Made by a program: the position numbers and the translations under genes. Shown here in pieces: positions 1 to 13,068 of a stretch of 64,000 bases of DNA. Source of the DNA: Rhodospirillales bacterium (lineage in GTDB: Bacteria > Pseudomonadota > Alphaproteobacteria > Rhodospirillales > UBA2165); NCBI GenBank assembly GCA_028345065.1, contig JAOMCN010000003.1:31880-95879 (forward strand), in the 5' to 3' direction. Below the pieces are notes generated by a model that worked only from the letters and a program-made list of their open reading frames with translations, did not search any database and had not been told where the DNA came from. The first letter of the stretch is position 1; every line of letters starts with the position of its first letter.

Positions 1-588
1 GAAATAACGAGCACCAGGTCGGATAGAGGGATAGAGCCTCGGTACAGTTTCAAGATTGTGGTTAAAGACTTCCGGTTTAGCGGAAAGAGTAATTTCTAAG
101 GCGCCCTCTTTGTTAAGAAAATCTGGGGTTAAGATCTCCACAGTGGTATCTGGAGATATTGAATGAACTAGGTGAACACACTTTGCAAATTGGCTCGCCC
201 CTCCGTCTGGAAGGTCGTCACGATCAACGGATGTGATAACCATATGGCGCATATCAGCCTTAAGGGCCATGTTGGCTACGTTCATTGGTTCCAAAGGATT
301 GACAGGACCTGGTTTTCCTGTCCGGACATTACAGAAGGCACACGCGCGAGTACAAATTTCTCCCAGAATCATGACAGTGGCGTGCTTTTGTGCCCAACAC
401 TCTCCTATATTGGGGCAGGCCGCCTCCTCACAGACGGTCGTGAGGCCTAAATTACTTATGAGTTGTTTAGTTTTTTCGTAAACTGGCGAGATGGGTGCTT
501 TAACCCTAATCCAGTCAGGCTTCCTGGGCGAGGGATTAACTGATTTTTTGCGAAGTTCTGGGTGGCGGATACTGCTATTGCTGTGCAT
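1..588 (-). CDS. lipA: Lipoyl synthase (partial, C-terminus beyond left edge)
   Basis: Not in the ORF track because the gene runs off the left edge; I translated it by hand. LipA is a radical-SAM enzyme that inserts two sulfurs into protein-bound octanoyl groups to make the lipoyl cofactor, here needed by the PDH genes just upstream. 196 residues are visible, starting at an ATG three codons after an in-frame stop. The auxiliary cluster cysteines (C53, C58, C64 in [12 protein letters not shown]) and the radical-SAM triad (C79, C83, C86 in CTRACAFC) are present. The visible end reads [20 protein letters not shown], a LipA signature region. It is the last gene of the pdhA-pdhB-pdhC-lpdA-lipA series, 173 nt after lpdA, a gap in which I see no clear terminator. 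Confidence 0.97.
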   Translation of the reverse strand, partial: MHSNSSIRHPELRKKSVNPSPRKPDWIRVKAPISPVYEKTKQLISNLGLTTVCEEAACPNIGECWAQKHATVMILGEICTRACAFCNVRTGKPGPVNPLEPMNVANMALKADMRHMVITSVDRDDLPDGGASQFAKCVHLVHSISPDTTVEILTPDFLNKEGALEITLSAKPEVFNHNLETVPRLYPSIRPGARYF

Positions 589-761
589 CGTCTTTTTCTA
601 TCAAGTTGTAATCACACTGTGCAAGGGAGAGGTTGATTCTATGGTATTTGGTACTTTTTTGGTATCTAGCGATAAATCTGACAACGTGAATATAAAAAAT
701 TTATGGTCTCGATGGCGAGTATTATTTGGATCTCAGTCAACGTAGTGTAAAGCCGGCAAGG

Positions 762-2162
762 TTAAAAGTGTATCACTCGTCCGTAGGCGTCTAGTACAGA
801 CTCATGGATCATCTCAGATAAAGTTGGATGGGGGAATATTGTTTCCATTAATTCAATCTCGGTCGTCTCCATAGATTTTGCAATACTGTAGCCTTGGATA
901 AGCTCGGTAACTTCAGCTCCAATCATATGAGCCCCCAGTAATTCACCCGTTGAAGAATCAAATATGGTTTTGACCAAACCGTCAGGTTCACCCAAAGCAA
1001 TTGCTTTACCATTACCAGTGAATGGGAAGCGCCCTACATTCACTTTATAGCCTTTTTCTATTGCAATCGCTTCTGTCAGTCCCACGCTGGCCACTTGGGG
1101 GTGACAATAAGTGCATCCTGGGATACGGCGTGTATCAAGTGGGTGAATATTTGGCATACCGGCAATTTTCTCAATGCACATTATTCCTTCGTGAGTTGCC
1201 TTATGGGCAAGCCAAGGTGGCCCTACTACGTCTCCAATCGCGAAGACGCCGGGCTCGTTAGTTTTCCCCCATTTATCTATCTTAATATGGTTGTGATCGA
1301 CCAGAACATTTGTGGCATCAAGACCCAGGTTCTCTACGTTGCCTGTAATACCAACTGCTATAATTACTCGATCGAATGTGGTTTCGATAGAATTACCCTC
1401 AGTAGTGATGGTTGCTGTAACATTGTCTTCGCCTTTTTTGAGCGCAGTTACAGTTGCCGAGGTCAAGATGTTCATGCCTTGTGACACGAACGCCTTTTGA
1501 GCAAGCTGGGATATCTCTTCATCTTCAATTGGTAGAATACGCGTCAGTAATTCGACAACCGTAACGTCTACACCAAGGGTCCTATAAAAACTCGCAAATT
1601 CAATACCAATTGCGCCTGAGCCTATAACCAAAAGAGATTTGGGCATTACGTCAGGAACCATCGCTTCCTTATAGGTCCAGATTAATTTACCATCTGGTTC
1701 TATTTTGGGGAGGCTTCGAGCTCTGGCCCCAGTTGCTAAAATGATATATTTTGCGGCTAATTCACTAACAGTGTTATCATTCTTTTCGACAATTATTTTT
1801 CCGTTTCCGACAAGCTTGCCATGCCCTTCAAGCACTTCAACACTATTTTTTTTTAGCAGGTAGGCGACGCCGCTTGAAAGCTGTTTGGCCACACTTCTGG
1901 AACGTTCAATTATTTTATTAATATCGAAGGATACGTCACTGACAGACAAACCAAAATCATCAGCGTGTTGAATGTATCTATAAATTTCTGCCGTACGAAG
2001 GAGCGCTTTCGTTGGTATACATCCCCAGTTAAGACAGATGCCTCCGAGATGTTCCCTTTCCAAAATCGCTGTTTTCATCCCGAGTTGAGCCGCGCGGATA
2101 GCTGTTACGTAGCCACCAGGCCCGCTGCCAATAATTATTGTGTCAAAAACGTTCTCCGCCAT
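762..2162 (-). CDS. lpdA: Dihydrolipoamide dehydrogenase (E3)
   Basis: FAD-dependent flavoprotein that reoxidises the dihydrolipoyl arms of the pyruvate dehydrogenase complex and passes electrons to NAD+. The 466-residue length is normal. Visible motifs are the N-terminal FAD fold GSGPGG, the redox disulfide in CLNWGC (C43/C48), the NAD-binding GSGAIGIEFASFY, a GDV segment near residue 310 and the C-terminal catalytic His-Glu region HPTLSEMIHE. It starts 7 nt after the pdhC stop, so it is co-translated with E2. The CLNWGC variant is the form usual for the E3 encoded inside alphaproteobacterial pdh operons. Confidence 0.98.
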   Translation of the reverse strand: MAENVFDTIIIGSGPGGYVTAIRAAQLGMKTAILEREHLGGICLNWGCIPTKALLRTAEIYRYIQHADDFGLSVSDVSFDINKIIERSRSVAKQLSSGVAYLLKKNSVEVLEGHGKLVGNGKIIVEKNDNTVSELAAKYIILATGARARSLPKIEPDGKLIWTYKEAMVPDVMPKSLLVIGSGAIGIEFASFYRTLGVDVTVVELLTRILPIEDEEISQLAQKAFVSQGMNILTSATVTALKKGEDNVTATITTEGNSIETTFDRVIIAVGITGNVENLGLDATNVLVDHNHIKIDKWGKTNEPGVFAIGDVVGPPWLAHKATHEGIMCIEKIAGMPNIHPLDTRRIPGCTYCHPQVASVGLTEAIAIEKGYKVNVGRFPFTGNGKAIALGEPDGLVKTIFDSSTGELLGAHMIGAEVTELIQGYSIAKSMETTEIELMETIFPHPTLSEMIHESVLDAYGRVIHF

Positions 2163-2169
2163 ATTTATT

Positions 2170-3489
2170 CTAAAGTATCATTGTTAGGGGGTCTTCGATG
2201 AGTGATTTCAAGGCCTGCAGATACTGCGCTCCTAATGCGCCGTCTACGGCGCGATGATCAACTGAAAGTGTACATGACATCATAGTAGCAATCGAGAGAG
2301 TATCTTTTTTGACTACTGCCCTCTTCTCTCCAGCACCTACCGCCAATATACAAGACTGTGGTTGATTAATAATCGCAGAGAACTCTTTCACCCCATACAT
2401 TCCTAAATTTGAAATTGTGAAGCTACCACCTTGATATTCCTCGGGTGTAAGTTTGCCGTCCCGTGCCTTGTTAGCTAACATTTTTGTTTCAATTGAAATT
2501 TCAGTAAGTCCCTTTCGATCGGCGTTGCGGATTATTGGTGTAATCAAGCCTCCTTCGGTGGCAACGGCAATCGAAATATCAATATTATTGAGTTGACGCA
2601 TTGCCTTGTCAGTCCAACTGACATTCACCATTGGTACTTTTTTTATGGCAAGCGCTACTGCCCTGACCACAAAATCATTTACGGACAGTTTATAGGAACC
2701 CTCACCCTCTGGGGCCCGGTTGTTGAGGTCTTTGCGCATCTCCAGGAGACGCTCAATTTCACATTCAATAGTCAAGAAAAAATGAGGAATTTCATTTGAT
2801 GATTTTGTTAATCTGTCAGCGATTACCATTCTCATATTACTATGAGGTATTTCAGTAAAATTCTCACCTGGAGTTCTTTTTAATGGCGCGGGAACCATAT
2901 TTTCGGTCGATACCACAGTCGGGACAGATACTTCTGAATGGCCAATCACAGTTCCATTCACTTGGGGAGTTTTGGTTGCTATAGCAGCCTCTAGATCCCT
3001 TTTTACCACACGTCCGTGTGGGCCGCTTCCCACTATGTTTGTTAGATCAATTCCTGCGTCTGATGCTGCTCGCCTAGCTAAAGGGCTTGCAAATTTTCGT
3101 AAGTTTGCGTCGGTCTGTGGTTTTTTAGAATCAGACCCGGGTTTGGGTAGCACCTGAGGTTCGACTAAATCGGCTGGTGTTTGATTTTCATCGCCTACTT
3201 CTGAGGAACTTGATTCGACATAAGCATTTAAATGAGAGGTGTCTTCGCCATCCGTTAACATTATTGCAATGGTTTCATTTACGGGGATACCCTCGGAACC
3301 TTCCGGTTTTAAAATTGTCCCTAGGATACCTTCCTCCACGGCTTCCAGCTCCATAGTCGCCTTGTCGGTTTCAATCTCGGCAAGTAGATCACCTGCAGCC
3401 ACTTCATCGCCTTCTACTTTATGCCACTTGGAAATCGTCCCTTCCGTCATAGTGGGAGATAGGGCCGGCATCAGTATTGGTGTCGTCAT
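2170..3489 (-). CDS. pdhC: Pyruvate dehydrogenase E2, dihydrolipoamide acetyltransferase
   Basis: Core of the PDH complex; transfers the acetyl group from lipoyl-lysine to CoA. I chose the ATG giving [10 protein letters not shown], 37 codons inside the listed ORF, because it matches the E2 N-terminus, lies 10 nt after the pdhB stop and has AAGG upstream; the longer ORF only reads back through pdhB. Domains: one lipoyl domain (residues 1-78, modified Lys43 in ETDKATME), an acidic/proline linker, a peripheral-subunit-binding domain (KFASPLARRAA... HGRVVKRDLEAA) and a C-terminal acetyltransferase domain with the catalytic DHRAVDG. It has 439 residues. Its lipoyl domain closely resembles the one fused to PdhB next door. 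Confidence 0.97.
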   Translation of the reverse strand: MTTPILMPALSPTMTEGTISKWHKVEGDEVAAGDLLAEIETDKATMELEAVEEGILGTILKPEGSEGIPVNETIAIMLTDGEDTSHLNAYVESSSSEVGDENQTPADLVEPQVLPKPGSDSKKPQTDANLRKFASPLARRAASDAGIDLTNIVGSGPHGRVVKRDLEAAIATKTPQVNGTVIGHSEVSVPTVVSTENMVPAPLKRTPGENFTEIPHSNMRMVIADRLTKSSNEIPHFFLTIECEIERLLEMRKDLNNRAPEGEGSYKLSVNDFVVRAVALAIKKVPMVNVSWTDKAMRQLNNIDISIAVATEGGLITPIIRNADRKGLTEISIETKMLANKARDGKLTPEEYQGGSFTISNLGMYGVKEFSAIINQPQSCILAVGAGEKRAVVKKDTLSIATMMSCTLSVDHRAVDGALGAQYLQALKSLIEDPLTMIL

Positions 3490-3499
3490 GATATTTGCC

Positions 3500-4960
3500 T
3501 TATCTATAACAAACCGACTTTGCCGCATCGATAACTTTTGCTGCATTAGGAAGGTAGGCAGTTTCAAGGTTACGCGCATACGGCATTGGAACGTCAGCAC
3601 CAGTTACTCTCAAAACTGGTGCATCCAGATAATCGAAAGCTTTTTCCATCGCTATGGCTGCTATTTCGGCACCCAAACCAGCAACAGGCCAACCCTCTTC
3701 GACGCTTACTAAGCGATTAGTTTTTTTAAGCGAATTAATTATGCACTCGGTATCTAGCGGGCGGAGTGAACGAAGGTTTATTACTTCGGCTCCGATACCT
3801 TCCTCAACTAAAAATTCTGCTGCCTCAAGAGCACAATTTACCATACTAGAATAGGCCACAATTGTAACGTCGGACCCTATTTTCTCAATCTTCGCCTTCC
3901 CTATTGGAATCGTAAAATTGTCATCAATAGGGAGTTCAAAGCTTTGACCGTAAAGTATTTCATTTTCAAGACATATGATCGGATTAGGGTCTCGGATTGC
4001 CGATTTCAGCAATCCTTTTGCATCAGCGGAAGACCAAGGTGAGATAACCTTTAAACCTGGAACATGCGCAAACCAGCTGGCGTAGCACTGGGAGTGTTGG
4101 GCCGCCACTCCTGCGGCAGCACCATTTGGTCCCCTAAAAACCATCGGACAACCCATCTGTCCCCCTGACATATAAAGTGTCTTTGCTGCTGAATTAATGA
4201 GATGATCCATAGCCTGCATTGCAAAATTAAACGTCATGAATTCGACAACTGGCTTGAGACCGCCAAACGCTGCACCCACGCTTACGCCGGCGATTCCGTG
4301 CTCAGTGATTGGCGTGTCAATTACCCGTTTTGGGCCAAACTCTTTTAGGAGACCTTGAGAAACTTTATAGGCTCCCTCGTACTCCGCTACTTCCTCACCT
4401 ATTAGGAATACCTTTTCATCCTTTCGCATTTCTTCGGCAAGAGCTTCACAGAGTGCTTCGCGAACAGTTAACGTAGTCGTGGGGCCAGCATATTCAGGCT
4501 CATTAATCGGCGCCGTATCTGTGTTTTTGCTCTTGAGTGTTGGGTAAATTTGATCCGCTGAAGAGGGGTTATCCTGCCCAGCATTGCTAAAACTATCATC
4601 AGAAGGTGGCAAGTCTGTTTTTTTTTCTGCCAAATTTTCTCGGGACATATTTTGGTTTGTTTCTGATATTTCATTTTGTGAGGTTGTTAATAAACCATCT
4701 TCGGGGGAATATTCCTCTCCATGTTCCAACATTATCGCTATGGGCTCATTTACCGGGATACCTTCCGAACCTGCGGGTTTAATAATTATTCCCAGAATGC
4801 CTTCCTCGACTGCTTCTAGCTCCATGGTGGCTTTATCAGTTTCAATTTCTGCAAGGAGGTCACCAGATACAACCGTGTCACCTTCATTCTTAAGCCATTG
4901 GGAAATAGTTCCTTCTGTCATAGTTGGAGACAAGGCCGGCATTAGAATTGGGGTAGCCAT
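3500..4960 (-). CDS. pdhB: Pyruvate dehydrogenase E1 beta with N-terminal lipoyl domain
   Basis: Beta subunit of the heterotetrameric thiamine-dependent E1. At 486 residues it is much longer than a plain E1 beta (about 330). Residues 1-78 are a lipoyl domain ([12 protein letters not shown], lipoyl Lys43 in ETDKATME), residues 80-160 a Ser/Asp/Pro-rich linker, and the E1-beta catalytic part runs from about 165 ([35 protein letters not shown]). The fusion is known from many alphaproteobacterial PDH complexes. It lies between pdhA (23 nt upstream) and pdhC (10 nt downstream). The lipoyl part is probably modified by LipA like that of E2. Confidence 0.97.
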   Translation of the reverse strand: MATPILMPALSPTMTEGTISQWLKNEGDTVVSGDLLAEIETDKATMELEAVEEGILGIIIKPAGSEGIPVNEPIAIMLEHGEEYSPEDGLLTTSQNEISETNQNMSRENLAEKKTDLPPSDDSFSNAGQDNPSSADQIYPTLKSKNTDTAPINEPEYAGPTTTLTVREALCEALAEEMRKDEKVFLIGEEVAEYEGAYKVSQGLLKEFGPKRVIDTPITEHGIAGVSVGAAFGGLKPVVEFMTFNFAMQAMDHLINSAAKTLYMSGGQMGCPMVFRGPNGAAAGVAAQHSQCYASWFAHVPGLKVISPWSSADAKGLLKSAIRDPNPIICLENEILYGQSFELPIDDNFTIPIGKAKIEKIGSDVTIVAYSSMVNCALEAAEFLVEEGIGAEVINLRSLRPLDTECIINSLKKTNRLVSVEEGWPVAGLGAEIAAIAMEKAFDYLDAPVLRVTGADVPMPYARNLETAYLPNAAKVIDAAKSVCYR

Positions 4961-4983
4961 AAATCTATATTCCTCGCTGCCTA

Positions 4984-6009
4984 CTAGGCTTCCACCAGAA
5001 CGTCTGTATATAATTCTGACAATTCGGGTTCGGGAGACTGTTGAGCGAATTCTGCTGCATCGGCAATAATAGCCTTTACCTCATCATCAATAATTTTAAT
5101 TTCAGCTCCACTGGCATATTTGCCGTCAATTATTTGCTGGCGAACTCTATCAATTGGATCACGTTCAGCCCGTACCTGGCTTACCTCTTCACGTGTTCGG
5201 TATTGTGCTGGATCAGACATTGAATGCCCCCGATACCTGTAGGTCTGCATTCCAAGGATATAAGGTCCATCACCGTTTCTAGCATGGTTAAGTGCTATTT
5301 CTCCTGCAGCTTTAACTGCCACGACATCCATACCATCCACTCTAACTCCAGGAATACCGAACCCTGTGCCACGAGCATATAGTTCATGTGTTGCCGATGC
5401 ACGAGACACTGAAGTTCCCATTCCGTAGTTGTTGTTCTCGATAACATAAACTACAGGTAATTTCCAAAGTGCTGCCATGTTGAATGATTCATAGACTTGA
5501 CCTTGGTTAGCGGCTCCATCTCCATAGTAAGTCATGCACACCCCACCATCTTCGTTGTATTGATGTGCTAGCCCAAGGCCAGTCCCAATGGGTACTTGTG
5601 CAGCCACAATTCCATGACCCCCAAAAAACTTTTTTTCACGACTGAACATATGCATAGATCCGCCTTTACCTTTGGAGTAGCCGCCTTTGCGTCCTGTGAG
5701 TTCTGCCATTACGCCTCTCGGAGCCATGCCTGTTGCCAACATATGGCCGTGATCTCTGTAGCTGGTAATAAGTGAATCAACTTGTCTCTTTGCTGCGGCC
5801 TGCATCCCGACTACAACGGCTTCTTGGCCTATGTAGAGATGACAGAATCCTTGGATTAACCCCATTCCGTATAATTGGCCTGCTTTCTCTTCAAATCGTC
5901 GAATTTGCAACATTTCGCGATAGTAACGGGTTAATTCTTCAGAGCTTAAGACGTTTGTGGGGTCAGGCATTGGTTTGGTTGACTTATTTTTAGTTTTTGG
6001 TTGGAACAT
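4984..6009 (-). CDS. pdhA: Pyruvate dehydrogenase E1 alpha
   Basis: Alpha subunit of PDH E1; binds thiamine diphosphate and decarboxylates pyruvate. At 341 residues it is of normal length. The TPP motif runs from [13 protein letters not shown] to VIENNNYG, and [18 protein letters not shown] matches the E1-alpha loop containing the conserved serines. The ATG start has GGAAG about 8 nt upstream; an internal Met at residue 14 (MPDPTN) is an alternative. First gene of the pdh operon, so its promoter should lie in the 322-nt divergent gap shared with gst. On the minus strand, TATAAA (plus-strand 6081-6086) could be a -10 element, but the -35 is unclear. Confidence 0.98.
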   Translation of the reverse strand: MFQPKTKNKSTKPMPDPTNVLSSEELTRYYREMLQIRRFEEKAGQLYGMGLIQGFCHLYIGQEAVVVGMQAAAKRQVDSLITSYRDHGHMLATGMAPRGVMAELTGRKGGYSKGKGGSMHMFSREKKFFGGHGIVAAQVPIGTGLGLAHQYNEDGGVCMTYYGDGAANQGQVYESFNMAALWKLPVVYVIENNNYGMGTSVSRASATHELYARGTGFGIPGVRVDGMDVVAVKAAGEIALNHARNGDGPYILGMQTYRYRGHSMSDPAQYRTREEVSQVRAERDPIDRVRQQIIDGKYASGAEIKIIDDEVKAIIADAAEFAQQSPEPELSELYTDVLVEA

Positions 6010-6331
6010 GTCTAACTTCCAATCTAATAGCGCCGATGTAGATAAAAACTCTGCTCGAAACGAAATTGGATTATTGATATTTTATAGCACTAGGCTGTAC
6101 TCTAAAACCATTGTTTTGCAATAGAAAAATTGGGTTTAATAGGATATCAGTTAATTGATCGTTTGCCCCTAACATTTAATTAACTACGCATGTATTTTTC
6201 TGTAATTTTAGATCGATATTTTTTTAATTATGTGAATAACTTTTAACCTATTATCCAACTTAAGATAATTCTGAAAAACTTATTTGTGTCATTACCGAGT
6301 GCAATTGAGTAAAAAAAAGGAGCAATTTTAA
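6010..6331. other. Divergent intergenic region pdhA/gst
   Basis: 322 nt, strongly AT-rich, between two divergently transcribed genes, so it should hold both promoters. A TATAAA candidate -10 for pdhA is visible on the minus strand at 6081-6086, and AAGGAG sits 9 nt before the gst ATG. I see no ORF, tRNA or strong hairpin. Confidence 0.5.
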
Positions 6332-6952
6332 ATGTTGAAGTTTTATGGCCGAAAAACATCAATTAATGTTCAAAAAGCCGCTTGGGCTATGGGAGAAGCT
6401 GGTCTTAAATGGGATTGGATTGACAAGGACGGAACGGTTGGTTCCATTGACAGTCAAGAATATAGAAAGTTGAACCCAGCATCACAAATTCCCACACTTG
6501 AAGATGACGGTCTTTTGGTACGCCAATCTAACGCGATTGTGCGTTATATATCTAAAAAATATGCTCCTACCAAATTATGGCCTTCTAAAAATTCAGCGTA
6601 CGTAGAAGCGGAGAGATGGATGGAGTGGCAGGCCACAGATAATTGGAAGAACATGGTTACCGTGTTTTGGGGTCTTATTCGAACCCCGCCCGAGAAACAA
6701 AATAAAGATGTAATTGGTAATTCTGTTGTTGAATTAAATAAAGATTTTTCCTTTTTAAATGAGCATCTTGCGGGCCGGCGTTATATCGCTGGAAACACGT
6801 TTTCAATGGGGGATATCCCAGCTGGTGCGGCGTCATATCGTTTCTATGCGCTTCCTATAAAACGTCATCATTTTCCACATTTAGAGACTTGGTATCAGCT
6901 TTTGCAAGAGCGCACGCCGTTTCGTGAACTGGTGATGGTACCGCTCGAATAA
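6332..6952 (+). CDS. Glutathione S-transferase family protein
   Basis: 206 residues with an N-terminal thioredoxin-like domain (MLKFYGRKTSINVQKA, then NPASQIPTL carrying the cis-proline glutathione-binding loop, and RQSNAIVRYI where family members usually have an E-S pair) and an all-helical C-terminal domain with the N-capping motif FSMGDIPAG. Substrate cannot be inferred. Its own start is clear: ATG preceded by AAGGAG at 9 nt. It lies alone on the plus strand between two minus-strand blocks (ftsB end, pdhA start) that are usually adjacent in this class, so it looks like a local insertion. Composition does not stand out from its neighbours by eye. Confidence 0.9.
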   Translation: MLKFYGRKTSINVQKAAWAMGEAGLKWDWIDKDGTVGSIDSQEYRKLNPASQIPTLEDDGLLVRQSNAIVRYISKKYAPTKLWPSKNSAYVEAERWMEWQATDNWKNMVTVFWGLIRTPPEKQNKDVIGNSVVELNKDFSFLNEHLAGRRYIAGNTFSMGDIPAGAASYRFYALPIKRHHFPHLETWYQLLQERTPFRELVMVPLE

Positions 6953-7092
6953 ACTTAATTGTATATAAAAAAAGTACGTTTTTCCCACGGCCAAACGGGT
7001 ATTTTCCGAGCACTTTATAATGTGCCACTTATCATACAATAGCCAGAATTTACATAGATAACTGATACCGGCTCTAAAGGAGCATTTTTACT

Positions 7093-7404
7093 TCATTTCA
7101 AGAGTATTATGGTCTCGTTTGGCCGACTGTAACCCAACATAATGCGGACACGCTCTTCTAACATATCTATGTCCAGACTCTTGGTACTGAGCAAAGTCAC
7201 TTGATTTTGTAGGCGTTTTTTTTTGTTAATTAGTAACTGTTGAGTTTTTTTTGCTGCCAAAACTTCTCCGTGAATCTGCATAAAAGCTATAAGACCACGC
7301 TCACCTTGGATCATGTGAAATGTAATATACAGAATAATCGTTGCCCAAATTGTCGGCCATAAAATGAAGCGTAGCTTCAGCCTAAGTTCCGAAAATATTT
7401 TCAT
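7093..7404 (-). CDS. ftsB: FtsB/DivIC-like septum formation initiator protein
   Basis: Small bitopic membrane protein expected to link FtsL/FtsQ in the divisome. 103 residues: basic N-terminus, one membrane segment (about residues 14-33, FILWPTIWATIILYITFHMI), the alphaproteobacterial family motif QGERGLIAF, a short coiled coil (about 45-70, KKTQQLLINKKKRLQNQ) and the conserved tail SLDIDMLEERVRIMLGYSRPNE. The position between eno and pdhA is the usual one. It is separated from eno by 262 nt of AT-rich DNA, so it may have its own promoter. The family is weakly conserved in sequence, so the symbol is by family and synteny. Confidence 0.9.
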   Translation of the reverse strand: MKIFSELRLKLRFILWPTIWATIILYITFHMIQGERGLIAFMQIHGEVLAAKKTQQLLINKKKRLQNQVTLLSTKSLDIDMLEERVRIMLGYSRPNETIILLK

Positions 7405-7666
7405 TTATTTTACTATTTTCCTATTAGAAAAAACATTTTTATCCAAGGTTTGAGAACGACTAGGCAAAACATTTCCCATTTATTGTGAGAGCTTTGTAAT
7501 TAAAATATTTTAAACCAATATAATATGTTAATTACCCGATTATCTTGCTGAAATTTCGAGGTTAATTCATAAAAACCCTTAGTTTGTTTTCTTAAATCTG
7601 CATTATCACGCATTCATGATCACAATTATATTAACAAATTAAATTAATAGGCATCTGGACGTGGTG

Positions 7667-9022
<1,356 letters not shown>

Positions 9023-9125
9023 TTAGGGATAAGATTCTGAAACCGCGCAAATGGAAAATAATTTTTACTATGTTTGCAACCAACTAATAAATTTACTTCT
9101 ACTTCTTAAACCGAATAATTTTAAA

Positions 9126-9968
9126 TTAAATGGCTATGGGACGAGCCTTGGAAATACTATCAAGCTCAAGTAAGGTTTCAATAATTTCTGGTAAGTCCTT
9201 AAGATAAATCATGTTTGGTCCGTCACTTGGCGCTTTGTCAGGATCCTGATGAGTTTCCATAAATACTCCAGCAACCCCGACAGCAACGGCTGCGCGAGCA
9301 AGAACAGGGGCAAATTTTCTGTCACCACCGGTTGCTGTGCCCTGTCCCCCAGGTTGCTGAACGGAGTGGGTGGCATCGAAAATGACTGGATACATGGTTT
9401 GCGCTAGGATTGGTAAAGAGCGCATATCAGAAACAAGTGCATTATAACCAAAGCTTGCACCCCGTTCGCAGAGAAGTATGTTCTCATTGCCAGTGGTCTC
9501 TATCTTTCGGACCACGTTTTTCATGTCCCACGGAGCCATAAATTGCCCTTTCTTGACGTGGAGGACCCTTCCAGTCTGTCCAGCGGCAATTAGCAAGTCC
9601 GTTTGGCGACAAAGAAAAGCAGGAATTTGGAGGACGTCAACTGATTTGGAAACTTTAACAACCTCCTCTACAGTATGTATATCGGTTAGTACTGGACATT
9701 TGAACTCGTTCCTAATCGCTTCAAATATAGGTAAGGATTCCTCAATTCCAAGGCCACGTTTTGCGTCAACGCTAGTGCGGTTTGCTTTGTCATAGGAGGT
9801 TTTATATATGAAACCAATATCAAACTTTTTAGCAAGCTCTGTAAGCGCTCCAGCCATTTCAAAGGCGTGTTCCTTTGATTCAAGGGCACAAGGTCCAGCT
9901 ATAAGTTTGATTTTCTGATTGTTGGCAAGGGATAAATTACCGATGTGAACAACACGTGGTTCTTGCAT
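9126..9968 (-). CDS. kdsA: 3-deoxy-8-phosphooctulonate synthase (Kdo-8-P synthase)
   Basis: Condenses PEP with arabinose-5-phosphate to give Kdo-8-phosphate for LPS inner core. 280 residues. It carries the four residues that mark the metal-dependent class described for Aquifex KdsA: Cys27 in IAGPCALES, His in DATHSVQQPGG, Glu in FMETHQDP and Asp in PSDGPN; metal-independent enzymes such as E. coli KdsA have Asn in place of the Cys. It also has KANRTS, IPAFLCRQTDLL and KKGQFMAPWDMKN. Starts 11 nt after the pyrG stop, with GAGG overlapping that stop codon, so it is coupled to pyrG. Confidence 0.98.
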   Translation of the reverse strand: MQEPRVVHIGNLSLANNQKIKLIAGPCALESKEHAFEMAGALTELAKKFDIGFIYKTSYDKANRTSVDAKRGLGIEESLPIFEAIRNEFKCPVLTDIHTVEEVVKVSKSVDVLQIPAFLCRQTDLLIAAGQTGRVLHVKKGQFMAPWDMKNVVRKIETTGNENILLCERGASFGYNALVSDMRSLPILAQTMYPVIFDATHSVQQPGGQGTATGGDRKFAPVLARAAVAVGVAGVFMETHQDPDKAPSDGPNMIYLKDLPEIIETLLELDSISKARPIAI

Positions 9969-9979
9969 GAGTTTCTACC

Positions 9980-12050
<2,071 letters not shown>

Positions 12051-12147
12051 AGCGGAACCATGAAATTAAAACCAGAATCAAAACTTACTTTTAGGTACTT
12101 TGCTTTGGGGCACTTTCTAACTTGTTTTCACTACTTGTAAATGTTTT

Positions 12148-12921
12148 TTATTTTCTATCAAGGCAACATGTAGCAATTGCCATGAAATCCTCCCAGTCAA
12201 GGCTTGCCCCACCGACCAATGCACCGTCCACATCAGGTAAGCTCAAAAATTTATAAGCGTTGCTAGGCTTTACAGATCCCCCATAGAGAATCCGAGTTTG
12301 ATTTGCATTTGCCGAAGATATGATACCTGAAAGATTTTTTCTAATCAGGGAATGAATTTCTTGCACATCATCATTATTTGGTGTGACGCCTGTACCAATT
12401 GCCCATATGGGCTCATATGCAATAATCATGTTCGCTGCTGTAGAATGAGGCGGTAACGAAGCAGATAGTTGAGAAAGGATTACATTTTTGGTTTGGCCAT
12501 TTGCCCTTTGATCCTCACTTTCTCCAACACAAATTATTGCAATTAGGTTCGCGGCTATTGCAGATGATGCCTTCTCAATAATTATTTTATCTGTTTCGCC
12601 AAGTGCTAAACGACGTTCTGAATGGCCTACTATAACGTGGGAACATCCGATATCGGCGAGCATTTCTGCGCTAATATCGCCTGTATAGGCCCCAGACGAA
12701 GCAGGATGGCAATCTTGTGCGCCTAAAAATATTTCAGACCCTTTGATCGAGTTTGAAATCAATCCAAGCATGGTAGCAGGCGGACAAATGAGTGTCTCGA
12801 ATGGAGGGCTTGAAATCTTAGACAAGGCGGCCACAATATTTTCTACCCGCAGCAGACTATCTTGACGAAGCCCGTTCATTTTCCAATTCCCCGCAATCAA
12901 AGGACGCCGCAATTCCAACAT
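12148..12921 (-). CDS. tpiA: Triosephosphate isomerase
   Basis: Interconverts dihydroxyacetone phosphate and glyceraldehyde-3-phosphate. I chose the ATG at MLELRRPLIAGNWKMNG (257 residues), 13 codons inside the listed ORF, because it places Asn-Trp-Lys at the usual distance and has AGAGGGA about 9 nt upstream. Active-site elements are the lysine in GNWKMNG, the histidine in VIVGHSERR, the glutamate in IAYEPIWAIGTG and the phosphate loop YGGSVKPSNA. It is divergent from ppiD across 147 nt, so both promoters lie there. Confidence 0.98.
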   Translation of the reverse strand: MLELRRPLIAGNWKMNGLRQDSLLRVENIVAALSKISSPPFETLICPPATMLGLISNSIKGSEIFLGAQDCHPASSGAYTGDISAEMLADIGCSHVIVGHSERRLALGETDKIIIEKASSAIAANLIAIICVGESEDQRANGQTKNVILSQLSASLPPHSTAANMIIAYEPIWAIGTGVTPNNDDVQEIHSLIRKNLSGIISSANANQTRILYGGSVKPSNAYKFLSLPDVDGALVGGASLDWEDFMAIATCCLDRK

Positions 12922-13068
12922 AACAAAAATCCCTCTAATTTCGAACAATATCCGGCACAATCAAATTGCATGTTGTAGGGCTTGAGTCACGCTTTTATGA
13001 TGTGAACGCTCTTAAGTGAGTAGATTGATATAAACTGCCATCATGTGAATGGTTAATCAGGTACAAAT

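Noticed and set aside
491-745. Plus-strand ORF of 84 codons overlapping the lipA start
   Set aside because: It overlaps the lipA N-terminus on the other strand and its predicted product matches no family I know.
3239-5069. Two plus-strand ORFs (3239-3712 and 4584-5069) with similar translated sequence
   Set aside because: They are antisense shadows of the two paralogous lipoyl domains of pdhC and pdhB; their likeness comes from those domains.
6953-7092. Possible terminator (GCTC-taaag-GAGC-ATTTTT) between convergent gst and ftsB
   Set aside because: The stem is only 4-5 bp; too weak to call.
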